From: Thiohalobacter thiocyanaticus | GTDB lineage: Bacteria; Pseudomonadota; Gammaproteobacteria; Thiohalobacterales; Thiohalobacteraceae | Assembly (NCBI RefSeq): GCF_002356355.1 | Contig: NZ_AP018052.1 | Coordinates: 620,001-684,000, forward strand | Length of the DNA: 64,000 nt | Direction of reading: 5' to 3' | Shown: one piece after another, positions 1 to 11,787 of the stretch | How the letters are laid out: the number at the start of each line of letters is the position of its first letter | Numbering within the stretch: position 1 is the first letter of the stretch | Notes under the pieces: model-generated | Told to the model about the DNA's origin: nothing | Databases searched by the model: none | Seen by the model: only the letters and a program-made list of their open reading frames with translations | Translations under genes and position numbers: made by a program

Positions 1-2
1 CG

Positions 3-1019
3 GCGGAGGAGCAGGTGGATGCGGCCCTGAGAATCTCTCCCGACGATGCGAGAGCATTGATTGCCAAGAGCAATATACTGGCTGCCCGGAATGATCCTGA
101 GCAGTTGAAGAAAGCTATTATGGATATTAAGGAAGCCGCCCCTGATAGTCCGGAAGGATACTTCCGCATGGCACGGGTATACCGCGCATTGGGCGAGCTT
201 GAAGCCGCTCATGCTGAATATGAAAAAGCGCTTGATCTTGCCGAGGGGTATGGCGCCGCCATGCTGCTTGGCGATATGGTTGCCCTGGAGTTACAGATGG
301 GCATGATTGATTCTGCAGAGGGGCGTGTGCAGTCCGTGTTGAGTGCTGATCCTGAGCATAGGACGGCACATGGGCTGATGGCCGCTGTACGAATTGCCCA
401 GAAGCGGTATGAGGATGCCGAGCAGGAATACCTGGCTCAGATCGAGATAACTCCTGACGTGGCTCAACCATACAGCCGGCTGGCCGCGATCAGGCTGGCC
501 CAGGACGATCAGGCGGGTGCCATTGAAGCTTACCGCATGGGGGTTGACCGGCTGCCGGGTTCTCCCGCGCTCCTGGTGCCTTTGGCAGGAGTGCACGAGC
601 GCCAGGGTAATTACGACCGCGCCATCGAGCTCTACGAGCAGGTACTGGAGAGCAATCCCGACAACGCAATCGCCACCAACAACCTGGCCGCTTTGCTGTC
701 CGATCGCCGCACCGATCAGGCCAGCCTGGACCGTGCCCTGGAACTGGCCGACAAGTTCAGGGATGCCGAGCAGGCCGTGTTCCTGGATACCCTGGGTTGG
801 GTGCATTACCGCCGCGGCGAGTATGAGCAGGCGGTCGAGATCCTCAGCCGGGTGGTGGAGCAATCGCCCGATATCGCCATCTTCCACTATCACCTGGGCA
901 TGGCGCACCATGGCGCCGGCAATGCCGCCCTGGCCCGCGAGCACCTGCAGCAGGCGGTGGATGCGGGCGGCGACTTCGCCGGTATCGAGGAGGCCAGGAA
1001 GGTGCTGGAAGGGCTGTAG
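3..1019 (+). CDS. prsT: TPR-repeat protein, probably PrsT of the PEP-CTERM/XrtA system (C-terminal part)
   Basis: The frame is open to the left edge of the window, so only the C-terminal 338 residues are present. They are a run of tetratricopeptide repeats, with motifs such as 'GNYDRAIELYEQVLESNPDNAIATNNLA' type helices repeated about every 34 residues. TPR lipoproteins of this kind (PrsT) typically precede prsK and prsR in exosortase/PEP-CTERM loci and are thought to help exopolysaccharide assembly or export. The identification as PrsT rests mainly on the neighbouring prsK-prsR pair. The 533-base gap to prsK holds repeats, so the two genes may be transcribed separately. The upstream locus, including any exosortase, is outside the window. 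Confidence 0.75.
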   Translation, partial: AEEQVDAALRISPDDARALIAKSNILAARNDPEQLKKAIMDIKEAAPDSPEGYFRMARVYRALGELEAAHAEYEKALDLAEGYGAAMLLGDMVALELQMGMIDSAEGRVQSVLSADPEHRTAHGLMAAVRIAQKRYEDAEQEYLAQIEITPDVAQPYSRLAAIRLAQDDQAGAIEAYRMGVDRLPGSPALLVPLAGVHERQGNYDRAIELYEQVLESNPDNAIATNNLAALLSDRRTDQASLDRALELADKFRDAEQAVFLDTLGWVHYRRGEYEQAVEILSRVVEQSPDIAIFHYHLGMAHHGAGNAALAREHLQQAVDAGGDFAGIEEARKVLEGL

Positions 1020-1073
1020 CGGTGTCCGGTTTGCCGGGAACGCTGCGCTTGCTTATCCCGGCCTACGGGGCTG

Positions 1074-1156
1074 GTAGGATGGGTGGAGCGCGGCGCAACC
1101 CATCGCGGACCGCCGGGACGATGGGTTACGGCGCTGTGCGCCTTCACCCATCCTAC
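1074..1156. repeat. Family A interspersed inverted repeat
   Basis: Begins GTAGGATGGGTGGAGCG and ends with the reverse complement (CACCCATCCTAC); the middle contains the ACCCATC/GATGGGT pair. About ten related copies occur in the window. Confidence 0.85.
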
Positions 1157-1218
1157 CCGATCTGCCCGCGCAGGCGGATCCAAGTGCCCGGGAAGCCTGC
1201 GCGAAGGCGGTGAAACGG

Positions 1219-1246
1219 CGTCATCCCCGCGCAGGCGGGGATCCAG
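1219..1246. repeat. Family B half-repeat
   Basis: CGTCATCCCCGC followed by GCGGGGATCCAG, the left half of a B element. The right half is degenerate. Confidence 0.65.
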
Positions 1247-3659
1247 TGTCCGCAGGGCATGCGGATCCCCCGCGCTCCGGCGCCGGACTGACGGCAAACC
1301 ACCGGGCGCAGGGCCGGTTTGCATCCGTCCGTGTCGTCATGCTTGACTACGCTTGTCTTATCTGACTGTTTATAAATAAAAAAATCAACCAATTGCATGT
1401 CTGCCCGATTACTGGGTATAGTCGGACGTTGCATAATGAGACAAAAATAATAACTCCCTGTTTTGCTTTAGTTTCCGCGCGGTCAGAACGATACAGGGGT
1501 CATAAGCCCGCTGCGCGTTTGTCGTAATGGACGTCTTGTTCTGGGGTGGACGATGCTGACAGTCGGTCTGGTGAGTTACGCCGCCGGCACCTTGGCGGCG
1601 CTGGTGCTTGCGCTGGTGCTGCTCACCGGCAAGGCGGGCGGTGTGCGCAAGCATCTGCTCATGTTCGCCGCGGCGGCCAGTGCCCTGTGGATGGGTATAT
1701 CCGCCGCCCACAGCGCCGGCCATGCCCACTTCTACGCCACGCTGATCACGGAACTGCTGCGTGACTTTGCCTGGCTGATCTTTCTCGGCGGGGTACTCAC
1801 CGCTCTCATCACCGACCGCGCGCGCGCGCGGCGCCGCTTCCGCAATCTCGCCATGCTCTCGGGCGGTTACCTGCTGCTGGTTGCCAGCGCGACGACCTAT
1901 CGCTTCGCCGGCGGTGAGGTGTTCCACATCGGGTTCGGCATGGACTGGCTGCTGGCCGGCTACCTGGTCGTGCCCATCGGCGGGCTGGTGCTGATCGAGC
2001 AGGTGTTCCGCAATACCCGGGTGGATGCGCGCCGGGGCATCAAGTATCTGTGCATCGGCACCGGCAGTCTGTTCGCCTACGATTTCTATCTCTACTCCAA
2101 CGCCCTGCTGTTCCAGGGCATCGATCCCAACCTGTGGCAGGCGCGCGGCCTGATCAATGCCGTGGCCATCCCGGTGGTGGCAGTGGCGGTACTGCGCGAT
2201 CCACGCTGGTCGGTGGATATCTTCGTCTCCCGCCGCATCGTCTTCCATACCGCCGCCCTGCTCGGCGCCGGGGTGTACCTGCTGGCGATGGGCGTGGGCG
2301 GCTACTATGTGCGCAACTTCGGCGGCACCTGGGGCGCGGTCGGGCAGGTGATCTTCTTCTTCGGTGCCATCGTGGTGCTGGCGGTGCTGTTCCTGTCCGG
2401 GCCGGTGCGCGCCAGCCTGCGGGTGTTCATCAACAAGCACTTCTTCCACTACAAGTACGATTACCGCGACGAGTGGCTGCGCTTCATTGCCACCCTGTCG
2501 CAGCGCGAGGCCGACGAAGCGCTGGAGCCGCGGGTGGTGCAGGCCATCGCCGAGATCATCTCCAGTCCCGCCGGTGTGCTCTGGTGGCGGCGCGACGGCG
2601 CTTTCCGCCCCGTTGCCAGCTGGCATGCCGAGTACGCCGGCCTGCCGGCGGTGCAGGCAGAGGACTCGCTGCCGCGGTTTCTGGACGACCAGGAATGGGT
2701 GATCAATCTCGAGGAGTACCGCAAGGATCCGGGCTTCTATACCAACCTGTACCTGCCCGACTGGATGCTGGCGTTTCCGCGCGCCTGGCTGATCACGCCC
2801 CTGATCCTGCACGATGAACTGCTGGGCTTTGTCCTGCTGGCGCGGCCGCACGGTCAGCACCAGTTCAACTGGGAGGACTGCGATCTGCTCAAGACCGTCG
2901 GTCGCGAAGCCGCCAGTCACCTGGCCCAGTACGAGGCCTCGCGTGCGCTGGCCGAGGCGCGCCAGTTCGAGACCTACAACCGTCTGTCCACCTATGTCAT
3001 CCACGACCTGAAGAACCTCATCGGTCAGCTTTCCCTGCTGGTGACCAATGCCGAGAAGCACAAGCACAACCCGGCCTTCATGGAGGATGCCATCCAGACG
3101 GTCGACAATTCGGTGACCAAGATGAACCGCCTGCTCGCGCACCTGCGCAGCGGCGATGCCGCCGAGCAGCAGCGCGAGCAGGTGGACCTGTGTCCGCTGC
3201 TGGAGGAGGTAGCCATCACCATGGCCAATGGCCACCCCGCGCCTTCCGTGGACTGCCAGGCGCGCGGCATTCATGTGAGCGCCAACCGCGAGCGCCTGGG
3301 GGCGGTGATCGGCCATGTAGTGCGCAATGCCCAGGATGCCACCCCGCCCGACGGCAAGGTGATCATTCGCCTGTTCAAGCACAACGATATGGCCGTGATC
3401 GAAGTGCAGGACACCGGTGCCGGTATGGATGAGGCCTTCATCCGCGAGCATCTGTTCAAGCCCTTCGAGACCACCAAGGGTCAGGCCGGCATGGGGGTGG
3501 GGGCGCATGAGACGCGCGACTTCATCCGCAACCTCGGCGGCGAGGTGGAGGTGATCAGCCGGGTGGGGGAAGGCACCTCATTCCGCATGCGGGTGCCGAT
3601 TAGCGAAGAAGTCAGGAATCGTATAGAGTTGCAACTTATAGATAATAACAGGACGCCGA

Positions 3660-5013
<1,354 letters not shown>

Positions 5014-5018
<5 letters not shown>

Positions 5019-5111
5019 GGCGTGAGGCGTGAGGCGTGAGGCGTGAGGCGTGAGGCGTGAGGCGTGAGGCGTGAGGCGTGAGGCGTGAGGCGTGAGGCGT
5101 GAGGCGTGAGG
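5014..5111 (+). repeat. Tandem heptamer array, 14 x CGTGAGG
   Basis: Fourteen perfect copies of CGTGAGG run from 5014 to 5111. The TGA of the first unit (5016-5018) is the stop codon of prsR, so changes in copy number would not alter the PrsR protein. Arrays like this are prone to slippage. Confidence 0.95.
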
Positions 5112-5126
5112 GCGGCCTCCCTCTTC

Positions 5127-5154
5127 CGTCATCCCGGCGCAGGCCGGGATCCAG
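5127..5154. repeat. Family B half-repeat
   Basis: CGTCATCCCGGC then GCCGGGATCCAG; no matching right half is visible. Confidence 0.65.
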
Positions 5155-5211
5155 AGACCACTGCAATCACAGACACTAGAACCGTTTGTTATCCGACATG
5201 GAGGTTGGGTA

Positions 5212-5502
5212 ATGAAAAGGCAGCCGTGCGTTTATATCCTCGCCAGTAAAAGAAATGGAACCCTTTACACAGGTGTAACCTCAGATATCGTGAAGCGTGT
5301 CTGGGAGCACAGAACTCATGCGGTTGAAGGGTTTACACGAAAATACGGTGTCACCATGCTCGTATGGTATGAGTGGCATGGAAACATGGATTCGGCAATT
5401 TGCCGGGAAAAGGCGATAAAGAAGTGGAGGCGTGCCTGGAAACTGCGGGCGATTGAAAAAATGAATCCGCAGTGGCGGGATCTGTATTCAGATCTGTTGT
5501 GA
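5212..5502 (+). CDS. GIY-YIG nuclease superfamily protein
   Basis: A 96-residue protein with the GIY-YIG signature in the form 'VYILASKRNGTLYTGVTSD', followed by Arg29 (VKRVWEH) and the conserved Glu in 'CREKAIKKWRR'. This is the small UvrC N-terminal-like, single-domain family common in proteobacteria, with presumed but unproven DNA endonuclease activity. A GGAGG ribosome-binding site lies 7-11 bases before the ATG. The gene is more AT-rich than its neighbours and lies between two B-family repeats, so it may be a later arrival. The biological role is not established. Confidence 0.85.
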   Translation: MKRQPCVYILASKRNGTLYTGVTSDIVKRVWEHRTHAVEGFTRKYGVTMLVWYEWHGNMDSAICREKAIKKWRRAWKLRAIEKMNPQWRDLYSDLL

Positions 5503-5526
5503 TGCTGTCCGCGAAGCCCACTATTC

Positions 5527-5596
5527 CGTCATTCCCGTGCAGGTGGGAATCCATGGGGATGGCTGAGTCTGGATCCCCGCCTGCGTGGGGATGACG
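5527..5596. repeat. Family B interspersed inverted repeat
   Basis: CGTCATTCCCGTGC...GGGAATCCA on the left and TGGATCCCCGC...GGGGATGACG on the right, about 70 bp. It is between the GIY-YIG gene and the 3' end of dsbD. Confidence 0.85.
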
Positions 5597-5636
5597 GGAT
5601 AATTAACGGCGAGAGAATGAAGGGGTCACTCCTCAC

Positions 5637-8015
5637 TCACCCCCCAAACGCCGCATTCACATGCGCGGCGAACTCCTCAGGCCCCATGTAGCCCATGATG
5701 CGATAGCGCCGCAGTTCCTCGCCGCTGGCATCGTAGAGGATCAGGCTGGGCGGGCCGGGGATGCGGAAATGCTTGAGCAGGGCCTTGTCGATGTCATCGT
5801 TGGCGGTGACGTCGGCCTTCAGCGTCACGGTGTTGGCCAGGGCCTGCTGCACCTGCGGGTCGCTGAAGGTGTTCTTCTCCATGCGGTGACAGTCGGTGCA
5901 CCAGTCGGCATAGAAATCCAGCAGCACGCTCCTGCCCTGAGTCGAGGCGGCGGCGACCTCGCGTTGCAGGTCATCCAGACTCTTGATGGTCTTGAACTCG
6001 ATGCCCTGCGCCTGGGCCTGGGCGGTGGTGCCGCCGCCGGCGAGTGCCAGCCCGCGCAGCGGCTGCAGGGTGTCGCGGGCGCCGGCGGCCACGCCGATGA
6101 GCAGGATCACGCCCCAGGCCAGCAGCACCACCCCCATGCCCTTGAACAGCTTCTGCCAGCCACTGGCGTCCACGTCCAGCCGGTCCATGGCGCCCATGTA
6201 GATGGCGCTGATGATGAGCAGGGCGGCCCACAGCAGCATGGCGGCGGCGGTGGGGATGATGCGCTCCAGCATCCAGATGGCCACGGCCAGCAGCAGCACG
6301 CCGAAGGTGGCCTTGATGGCGTTCATCCAGTCGCCGGCGCGCGGCAGCACCTTGCCCGCGCCGGTGCCGATGGCCAGCAGCGGCGCGCCCATGCCCATGC
6401 TCAGGGCGAACAGGGCCGCCCCGCCCAGGTAGGGGTCGCCGGTCTGACCGATGTAGATCAGCGCGCCGGCCAGCGGCGCGGCCACGCAGGGGCCGACGAT
6501 CAGCGCGGACAGGAAGCCCATAATGGCCACGCCGGTGAGGGTGCCGCCCTGCTGCTTGTTGCTGATCTCGCTGAGCTTGCTCTGCCAGGAGGCCGGTATC
6601 TGCAGATCGTAGAAACCGAACATGGACAGCGACAGCAGCACGAACACGGTGGCGAAGCTGCCCAGGATCCAGGGGTTCTGGAAGGCCGCCTGCAGGTTCT
6701 CGCCGGACAGGCCCGCGATCACGCCGGCCACGGTGTAGGTCAGGGCCATGGCCAGCACATAGACCAGCGACAGGGTGAAGGCGCGCCGGGTGGTGATGTC
6801 TTCGCCCTGGCCGACGATGATCGAGGACAGGATCGGGATCATCGGGAACACGCAGGGGGTGAAGGCCAGCAGCAGGCCGAAGCCGAAGAAGGTCAGGATC
6901 ACCAGCGGTGTGTTGCCGCTGGCCAGGCTCTGGGCGATGCGGTCCTGTTCGGTGACCGGGGGGGCGGCGGCTGCGCTGTCATCGACACTCAGCTCGGCGA
7001 CGGTGGCGGCGGCCTGCGGCAGTTCCAGGCTGACCTCGCGGGTCTGCGGGGTGTAGCAGATGCGGCCCTCGGCGCAGCCCTGGTAGCCGATGGACAGGCG
7101 GATGGCGGTCGGGTCGGTCGCGGTGCGCTGCAGCGGCAGGGTGGCGGTGACGCCGTCGTGATAGACCTCGACCCGGCCGAAGGTCTCGTCGTCCTTCATC
7201 TCGCCGGCGGGGAAGTCGGCCGTGCCCAGCGCCACGCCTTCGCCCTCAAGCAGCTGAAAGCTGAACTTGTCGCGATAGAGATAGTAGCCGGGGGCGATCT
7301 CCCAGCGTGCCTCCAGGGTATTGCCGTCGATGACGGCGGTCTCCAGCTGGAAGGCGTCGTCGACGTCGAGCAGATCGCTCTCCATGCCGAAGCCGCCGCC
7401 GCCGAAGCTCTGTTCGCCGGTCGGCGGGGCGGCGTCGCCGCTGGCGGCCGCCGCGGCGGGCAGGGCCAGGGTGAGCTTCTGGGTGTGCGGGGTGTAGCAG
7501 ATGCCGCGCGATTCCATGCAGCCCTGGGAGACGGCGCGCAGCACGAACTCGGCCGGGGCACCGGCGGTGCGCTCCACCGGCGCGGTGATGCTGAGTTTGT
7601 CGAAGTAGACCTCCACCTCGCCGAAGGTCTCGTCCTGCTTCATCTTGCCGGCAGGAAATTCCGGCGTGCCGACCGTCACCCCCGCGGTATCGGAGTGCAG
7701 CTGCACCCGCTGGCGGTACATGTAGAAGTCGTCGGCGATGTCCCAGGTCACGCGCACCCGGTCCGGACCGGCCATTTCGGCGCTGATGGCGAAGGCCTCG
7801 TCGGCGGACAGCAGTTCGTCATCGCCCCAGAGGGCGTGGGACTGCAGCGGCAGCAGCAACAGGGACAACAGCAGGCCGAGGAAGCGCAGTGCCGGGAAAC
7901 CCCTGGCCGTGGCCTCTTTCCCGTCGTTCCGGCGCAGACCGGAACCCAGCGGGGTCAGATGCATGGATGCCGGCCTGCGCCGGCATGACGGGGAAGTCAG
8001 GGATATGGGTGTCAT
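5637..8015 (-). CDS. dsbD: Thiol:disulfide interchange protein DsbD with two N-terminal domains
   Basis: DsbD carries electrons from cytoplasmic thioredoxin across the inner membrane to periplasmic thiol proteins. This 792-residue version has a signal sequence (about residues 38-62) and two tandem N-terminal periplasmic domains. The first is at 66-187 with a Cys pair at 166 and 173, the second at 217-332 with Cys 314 and 320. The membrane domain follows with redox cysteines in 'FTPCVFPMIP' (Cys388) and 'GPCVAAPL'. The C-terminal thioredoxin domain has WCTDC. The usual protein has one N-terminal domain, so this one is duplicated. The ATG overlaps the cutA stop (ATGA), implying coupling. Residues 9-32 are encoded by an inserted B repeat that keeps the frame. 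Confidence 0.92.
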   Translation of the reverse strand: MTPISLTSPSCRRRPASMHLTPLGSGLRRNDGKEATARGFPALRFLGLLLSLLLLPLQSHALWGDDELLSADEAFAISAEMAGPDRVRVTWDIADDFYMYRQRVQLHSDTAGVTVGTPEFPAGKMKQDETFGEVEVYFDKLSITAPVERTAGAPAEFVLRAVSQGCMESRGICYTPHTQKLTLALPAAAAASGDAAPPTGEQSFGGGGFGMESDLLDVDDAFQLETAVIDGNTLEARWEIAPGYYLYRDKFSFQLLEGEGVALGTADFPAGEMKDDETFGRVEVYHDGVTATLPLQRTATDPTAIRLSIGYQGCAEGRICYTPQTREVSLELPQAAATVAELSVDDSAAAAPPVTEQDRIAQSLASGNTPLVILTFFGFGLLLAFTPCVFPMIPILSSIIVGQGEDITTRRAFTLSLVYVLAMALTYTVAGVIAGLSGENLQAAFQNPWILGSFATVFVLLSLSMFGFYDLQIPASWQSKLSEISNKQQGGTLTGVAIMGFLSALIVGPCVAAPLAGALIYIGQTGDPYLGGAALFALSMGMGAPLLAIGTGAGKVLPRAGDWMNAIKATFGVLLLAVAIWMLERIIPTAAAMLLWAALLIISAIYMGAMDRLDVDASGWQKLFKGMGVVLLAWGVILLIGVAAGARDTLQPLRGLALAGGGTTAQAQAQGIEFKTIKSLDDLQREVAAASTQGRSVLLDFYADWCTDCHRMEKNTFSDPQVQQALANTVTLKADVTANDDIDKALLKHFRIPGPPSLILYDASGEELRRYRIMGYMGPEEFAAHVNAAFGG
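7922..7990. repeat. Family B repeat inserted in frame within dsbD
   Basis: CGTCGTTCCGGCGCAGACCGG and CCGGCCTGCGCCGGCATGACG form a 69-bp B element entirely inside the 5' end of dsbD. It adds about 23 codons ahead of the signal peptide. A downstream in-frame ATG also lies within the repeat. Confidence 0.85.
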
Positions 8016-8335
8016 TGAAGCAGTACGCTCTCGTCGATCCAGTCCAGGTAGCCGCTCAGGCCATCCACAATTGGGACTGCGATAATTTCCGGAAGTTCAT
8101 AGGGATGGGCTTCCAGCACGGCCGCCTTCAGGGCCTCCAGGACATCGCGGCGGGTCTTGATCACCAGCAGCTGCTCGGTGTCCTCCTCCACCTCGCCCTG
8201 CCAGCGGTAGACCGAAGTGAGATTCGCCACGATGTTCACGCAGGCCGCCAGATCCTGGGCCACCAGGGCACGGGCGATGGTGCGGGCGTCGGCTTCCGGT
8301 GCGGTAACCAGCACGATGCAGTATTTGTCCTTCAT
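8012..8335 (-). CDS. cutA: Divalent-cation tolerance protein CutA
   Basis: A 107-residue protein of the CutA1 family, a trimeric PII-like fold linked to copper tolerance. Family sequences are visible: 'CIVLVTAPEADARTIARALVAQDLAACVN' and 'SVYRWQGEVEEDTEQLLVIKTR'. I chose the ATG at 8335 because the family starts just before the first beta strand; the longer frame to 8413 adds unrelated residues. The stop codon overlaps the dsbD start as ATGA. The cutA-dsbD order is common in gammaproteobacteria. The molecular function is still debated for the family. Confidence 0.9.
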   Translation of the reverse strand: MKDKYCIVLVTAPEADARTIARALVAQDLAACVNIVANLTSVYRWQGEVEEDTEQLLVIKTRRDVLEALKAAVLEAHPYELPEIIAVPIVDGLSGYLDWIDESVLLQ

Positions 8336-8424
8336 GGGCGGGAAGATAACCAAGTCGGTGATTGAGGGAAACCCTTGAGGGCAGAGACGGTTGAGGCTGG
8401 GGGGATATTTCATTTCCCCTCAGA

Positions 8425-8517
8425 CGTCATCCCGGTACCGGCCTGCACCGGCACAGGCTCCGGCCGGGATCCACTGACCGCGGCGGGTTCTGGATCCCGG
8501 CCTGCGCCGGGATGACG
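8425..8517. repeat. Family B interspersed inverted repeat
   Basis: CGTCATCCCGG...CCGGGATCCA and TGGATCCCGG...CCGGGATGACGG. Its right end, GATGACGGAAGG, appears to have seeded the G-rich tandem array that follows. Confidence 0.8.
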
Positions 8518-8610
8518 GAAGGTGGGGGGATGACGGAAGGTGGGGGGGATGACGGAAGGTGGGGGGGATGACGGAAGGTGGGGGATGCCGGAAGGTGGGG
8601 GGGATGCCGG
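8511..8610. repeat. G-rich tandem array derived from a B-repeat end
   Basis: About six copies of GATGACGGAAGGTGGGGG (unit 16-20 bp, differing in G-run length; the last units read GATGCCGG). Each unit keeps the GATGACGG end of the adjoining B repeat. Confidence 0.85.
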
Positions 8611-8664
8611 AAGCGGCGGATACTGATGTTGCCGCCCCCGGGGCCATCCGTTATGGTTCCGGGG

Positions 8665-9117
8665 ATGAATCCCTTCGCCGTACTGCTCCTGCTGTTTCTC
8701 AGCGTCCCCCTGGTCGAGATCTATTTCCTGATCAAGGTCGGGGGCTGGATCGGCGCCGTCCCCACGGTTTTCATGGTCGTATTCACCGCCGTGCTGGGGG
8801 CCCTGCTGCTGCGCTTCCAGGGCTTTTCCACCCTGCAGCGGCTGCAGCTGTCCATGGCCCGCGGCGAACTGCCGGCGGTGGAGATGCTGGAAGGGGTGGT
8901 GCTGGTCATCAGCGGCGTCCTGCTGCTGACCCCGGGCTTTTTCACCGACGCCCTGGGCTTTCTCGGCCTGATCCCGCCCCTGCGCCAGGCCCTGATCCGG
9001 GCCTGGATCGCCCGTCAGCTGGGCGGCGGACCGCCGCCGGGCGCCGGCCCCGCCGGCGGCCAGCCCAAGGGGCCGGTGACGCTGGAAGGCGAATATACGC
9101 GTGAAAATGATAAATAA
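8665..9117 (+). CDS. fxsA: FxsA family membrane protein
   Basis: A 150-residue inner-membrane protein with hydrophobic segments at about residues 3-25, 28-50 and 74-98, and the family motif 'LLLTPGFFTDALGFL'. E. coli FxsA is named for suppressing phage T7 exclusion by F-plasmid PifA; its normal role is unclear. The ATG at 8665 matches the usual family N-terminus; the frame extends upstream into the G-rich array, which is unlikely to be coding. The gly/pro-rich tail is typical. fxsA next to groES is a common gene order in gammaproteobacteria. Confidence 0.9.
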   Translation: MNPFAVLLLLFLSVPLVEIYFLIKVGGWIGAVPTVFMVVFTAVLGALLLRFQGFSTLQRLQLSMARGELPAVEMLEGVVLVISGVLLLTPGFFTDALGFLGLIPPLRQALIRAWIARQLGGGPPPGAGPAGGQPKGPVTLEGEYTRENDK

Positions 9118-9138
9118 AACAGTATATTATAAGTCAAT

Positions 9139-9224
9139 GTAGGATGGGTGGAGCGCAGCGCAACCCAGCGCACCGCTGTCGGTCCACGATGGGCTGCGGC
9201 GCAATGCGCCTTCACCCACCCTGC
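9139..9224. repeat. Family A interspersed inverted repeat
   Basis: GTAGGATGGGTGGAGCGCAGCG on the left; the right arm has decayed to CACCCACCCTGC. Confidence 0.8.
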
Positions 9225-9240
9225 GATGCGGCATTAAATC

Positions 9241-9391
9241 CGTCATTCCCGCTCAGGCGGGAATCCAGCAGTACCGTAGGTCGGGTTAGCCTGGAAGGCG
9301 TAACCCGACATCCACCGCGGCATGTCGGGTTACGCTGCGCTAACCCGACCTACGCTCTGTTCCTGTCATCCCCGCCTGCGCGGGGATGGCG
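9241..9391. repeat. Family B repeat split by a family C repeat
   Basis: Left B half at 9241-9269 (CGTCATTCCCGC...GGAATCCAG) and right B half at about 9365-9391 (GTCATCCCCGCCTGCGCGGGG), separated by a complete C element. This is a nested insertion. Confidence 0.7.
9276..9353. repeat. Family C interspersed inverted repeat
   Basis: GTAGGTCGGGTTAGCC...GGCGTAACCCGACA paired with TGTCGGGTTACGC...GCTAACCCGACCTAC, about 78 bp. Confidence 0.85.
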
Positions 9392-9479
9392 CGGTCGGAA
9401 TATGCCCCATTCGGGCCGGTTTCCCCGCCTGAGATTAAACCTGTTTTTCCATGAGAAAATAAATTTAATCGCATCCCCC

Positions 9480-9507
9480 TTGAAACTCCAATCGCCGCCG
9501 CTATTAT
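9480..9507 (+). promoter_or_regulatory. groESL promoter
   Basis: TTGAAA (9480-9485), a 16-base spacer and TATTAT (9502-9507). The -10 box abuts the CIRCE operator. CTTGAAA at 9479 could also serve as a sigma-32 -35 element, but no clear sigma-32 -10 was found. Confidence 0.7.
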
Positions 9508-9533
9508 TAGCACTCACTACAAACGAGTGCTAA
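9507..9533 (+). promoter_or_regulatory. CIRCE operator (HrcA binding site)
   Basis: TTAGCACTC-N9-GAGTGCTAA, a perfect match to the CIRCE consensus, directly downstream of the -10 box. HrcA bound here would block groESL transcription until heat shock titrates GroEL. hrcA itself is not in the window. Confidence 0.97.
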
Positions 9534-9579
9534 CACTCACAACCCAATGACCATCTTTGGTTTTTAAGGAGAGTGCCAG

Positions 9580-9870
9580 ATGAATATTCGTCCGTTGCAT
9601 GATCGCGTGATCATCAAGCGTATGGAAGAAGAACGCACCACGGCCGGTGGGATCGTGATCCCGGACTCGGCAACCGAAAAGCCCATCCGCGGTGAGGTGG
9701 TTGCCGTCGGTAACGGCAAGATCCTGGAGAACGGCGAACTGCGTCCGCTGGACATCAAGGTCGGCGACAAGGTCCTGTTCGGCAAGTACTCCGGCACCGA
9801 GGTCAAGGTTGAGGACCAGGATCTGCTGGTCATGCGTGAAGAAGACGTGATGGCCGTCATCGAGGGCTGA
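9580..9870 (+). CDS. groES: Co-chaperonin GroES
   Basis: A 96-residue Hsp10, the standard length. It begins '[14 protein letters not shown]' and contains the mobile loop ([20 protein letters not shown]) that docks on GroEL. It forms the heptameric lid for the GroEL folding chamber in the cytoplasm. AAGGAGAG ahead of the ATG is a strong ribosome-binding site. It is the first gene of the CIRCE-controlled groESL operon, 45 bases before groEL. Confidence 0.99.
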   Translation: MNIRPLHDRVIIKRMEEERTTAGGIVIPDSATEKPIRGEVVAVGNGKILENGELRPLDIKVGDKVLFGKYSGTEVKVEDQDLLVMREEDVMAVIEG

Positions 9871-9888
9871 GCCCGGGCCGCCGCATAA

Positions 9889-11568
<1,680 letters not shown>

Positions 11569-11601
11569 GCCCAACCGTTCTGCTGTCGTCAGAAACGAAG
11601 A

Positions 11602-11629
11602 ACCCCGCCCTTTGTGGCGGGGTTTTTTT
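11602..11629 (+). terminator. groESL rho-independent terminator
   Basis: CCCCGCC (11603-11609) pairs with GGCGGGG (11616-11622), followed by seven Ts. Confidence 0.92.
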
Positions 11630-11661
11630 GTGGGATCAGGGATTGAGGAATTCGCTTTTCC

Positions 11662-11731
11662 CGTCATTCCCGCGCAGGCGGGAATCCAGCAACCGCGCGG
11701 TATCTGGATCCCCGCCTGCGCGGGGATGACG
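11662..11731. repeat. Family B interspersed inverted repeat
   Basis: A near-consensus copy: CGTCATTCCCGCGCAGG...CCAG and CTGGATCCCCGC...GGGGATGACG, 70 bp. Confidence 0.9.
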
Positions 11732-11738
11732 TTCCTTT

Positions 11739-11773
11739 ATCAAAAAACGGGCCGTGAAGACCCGTTTTTTGAT
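11739..11773. terminator. Bidirectional terminator-like hairpin
   Basis: ATCAAAAAACGGG (11739-11751) and CCCGTTTTTTGAT (11761-11773) are perfect reverse complements around a 9-base loop. It has T-runs on both strands, so it could stop groESL read-through and transcripts from the convergent anti-sigma operon. Confidence 0.8.
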
Positions 11774-11787
11774 ACCGCGGAAGTACC

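Larger units (their letters stand above)
1020..1552. other. Intergenic region: repeats plus prsK leader
   Basis: The first half holds an A repeat (1074-1156) and a B half-repeat (1219-1246). The last 200 bases are AT-rich (1340-1470) and are the likely prsK promoter region. A weak sigma-70-like pair, TTGCAT (1393-1398) and TATAGT (1417-1422) with an 18-base spacer, is the best I can find. I see no gene here. Confidence 0.5.

Noticed and set aside
1409-3508. Long minus-strand open frame opposite prsK
   Set aside because: Composition and lack of motifs show it is an antisense shadow of a GC-rich gene. The same holds for 15048-18020 (minus), 9919-11667 (minus), 5661-7988 (plus), 35941-37833 (minus) and 61672-63420 (plus).
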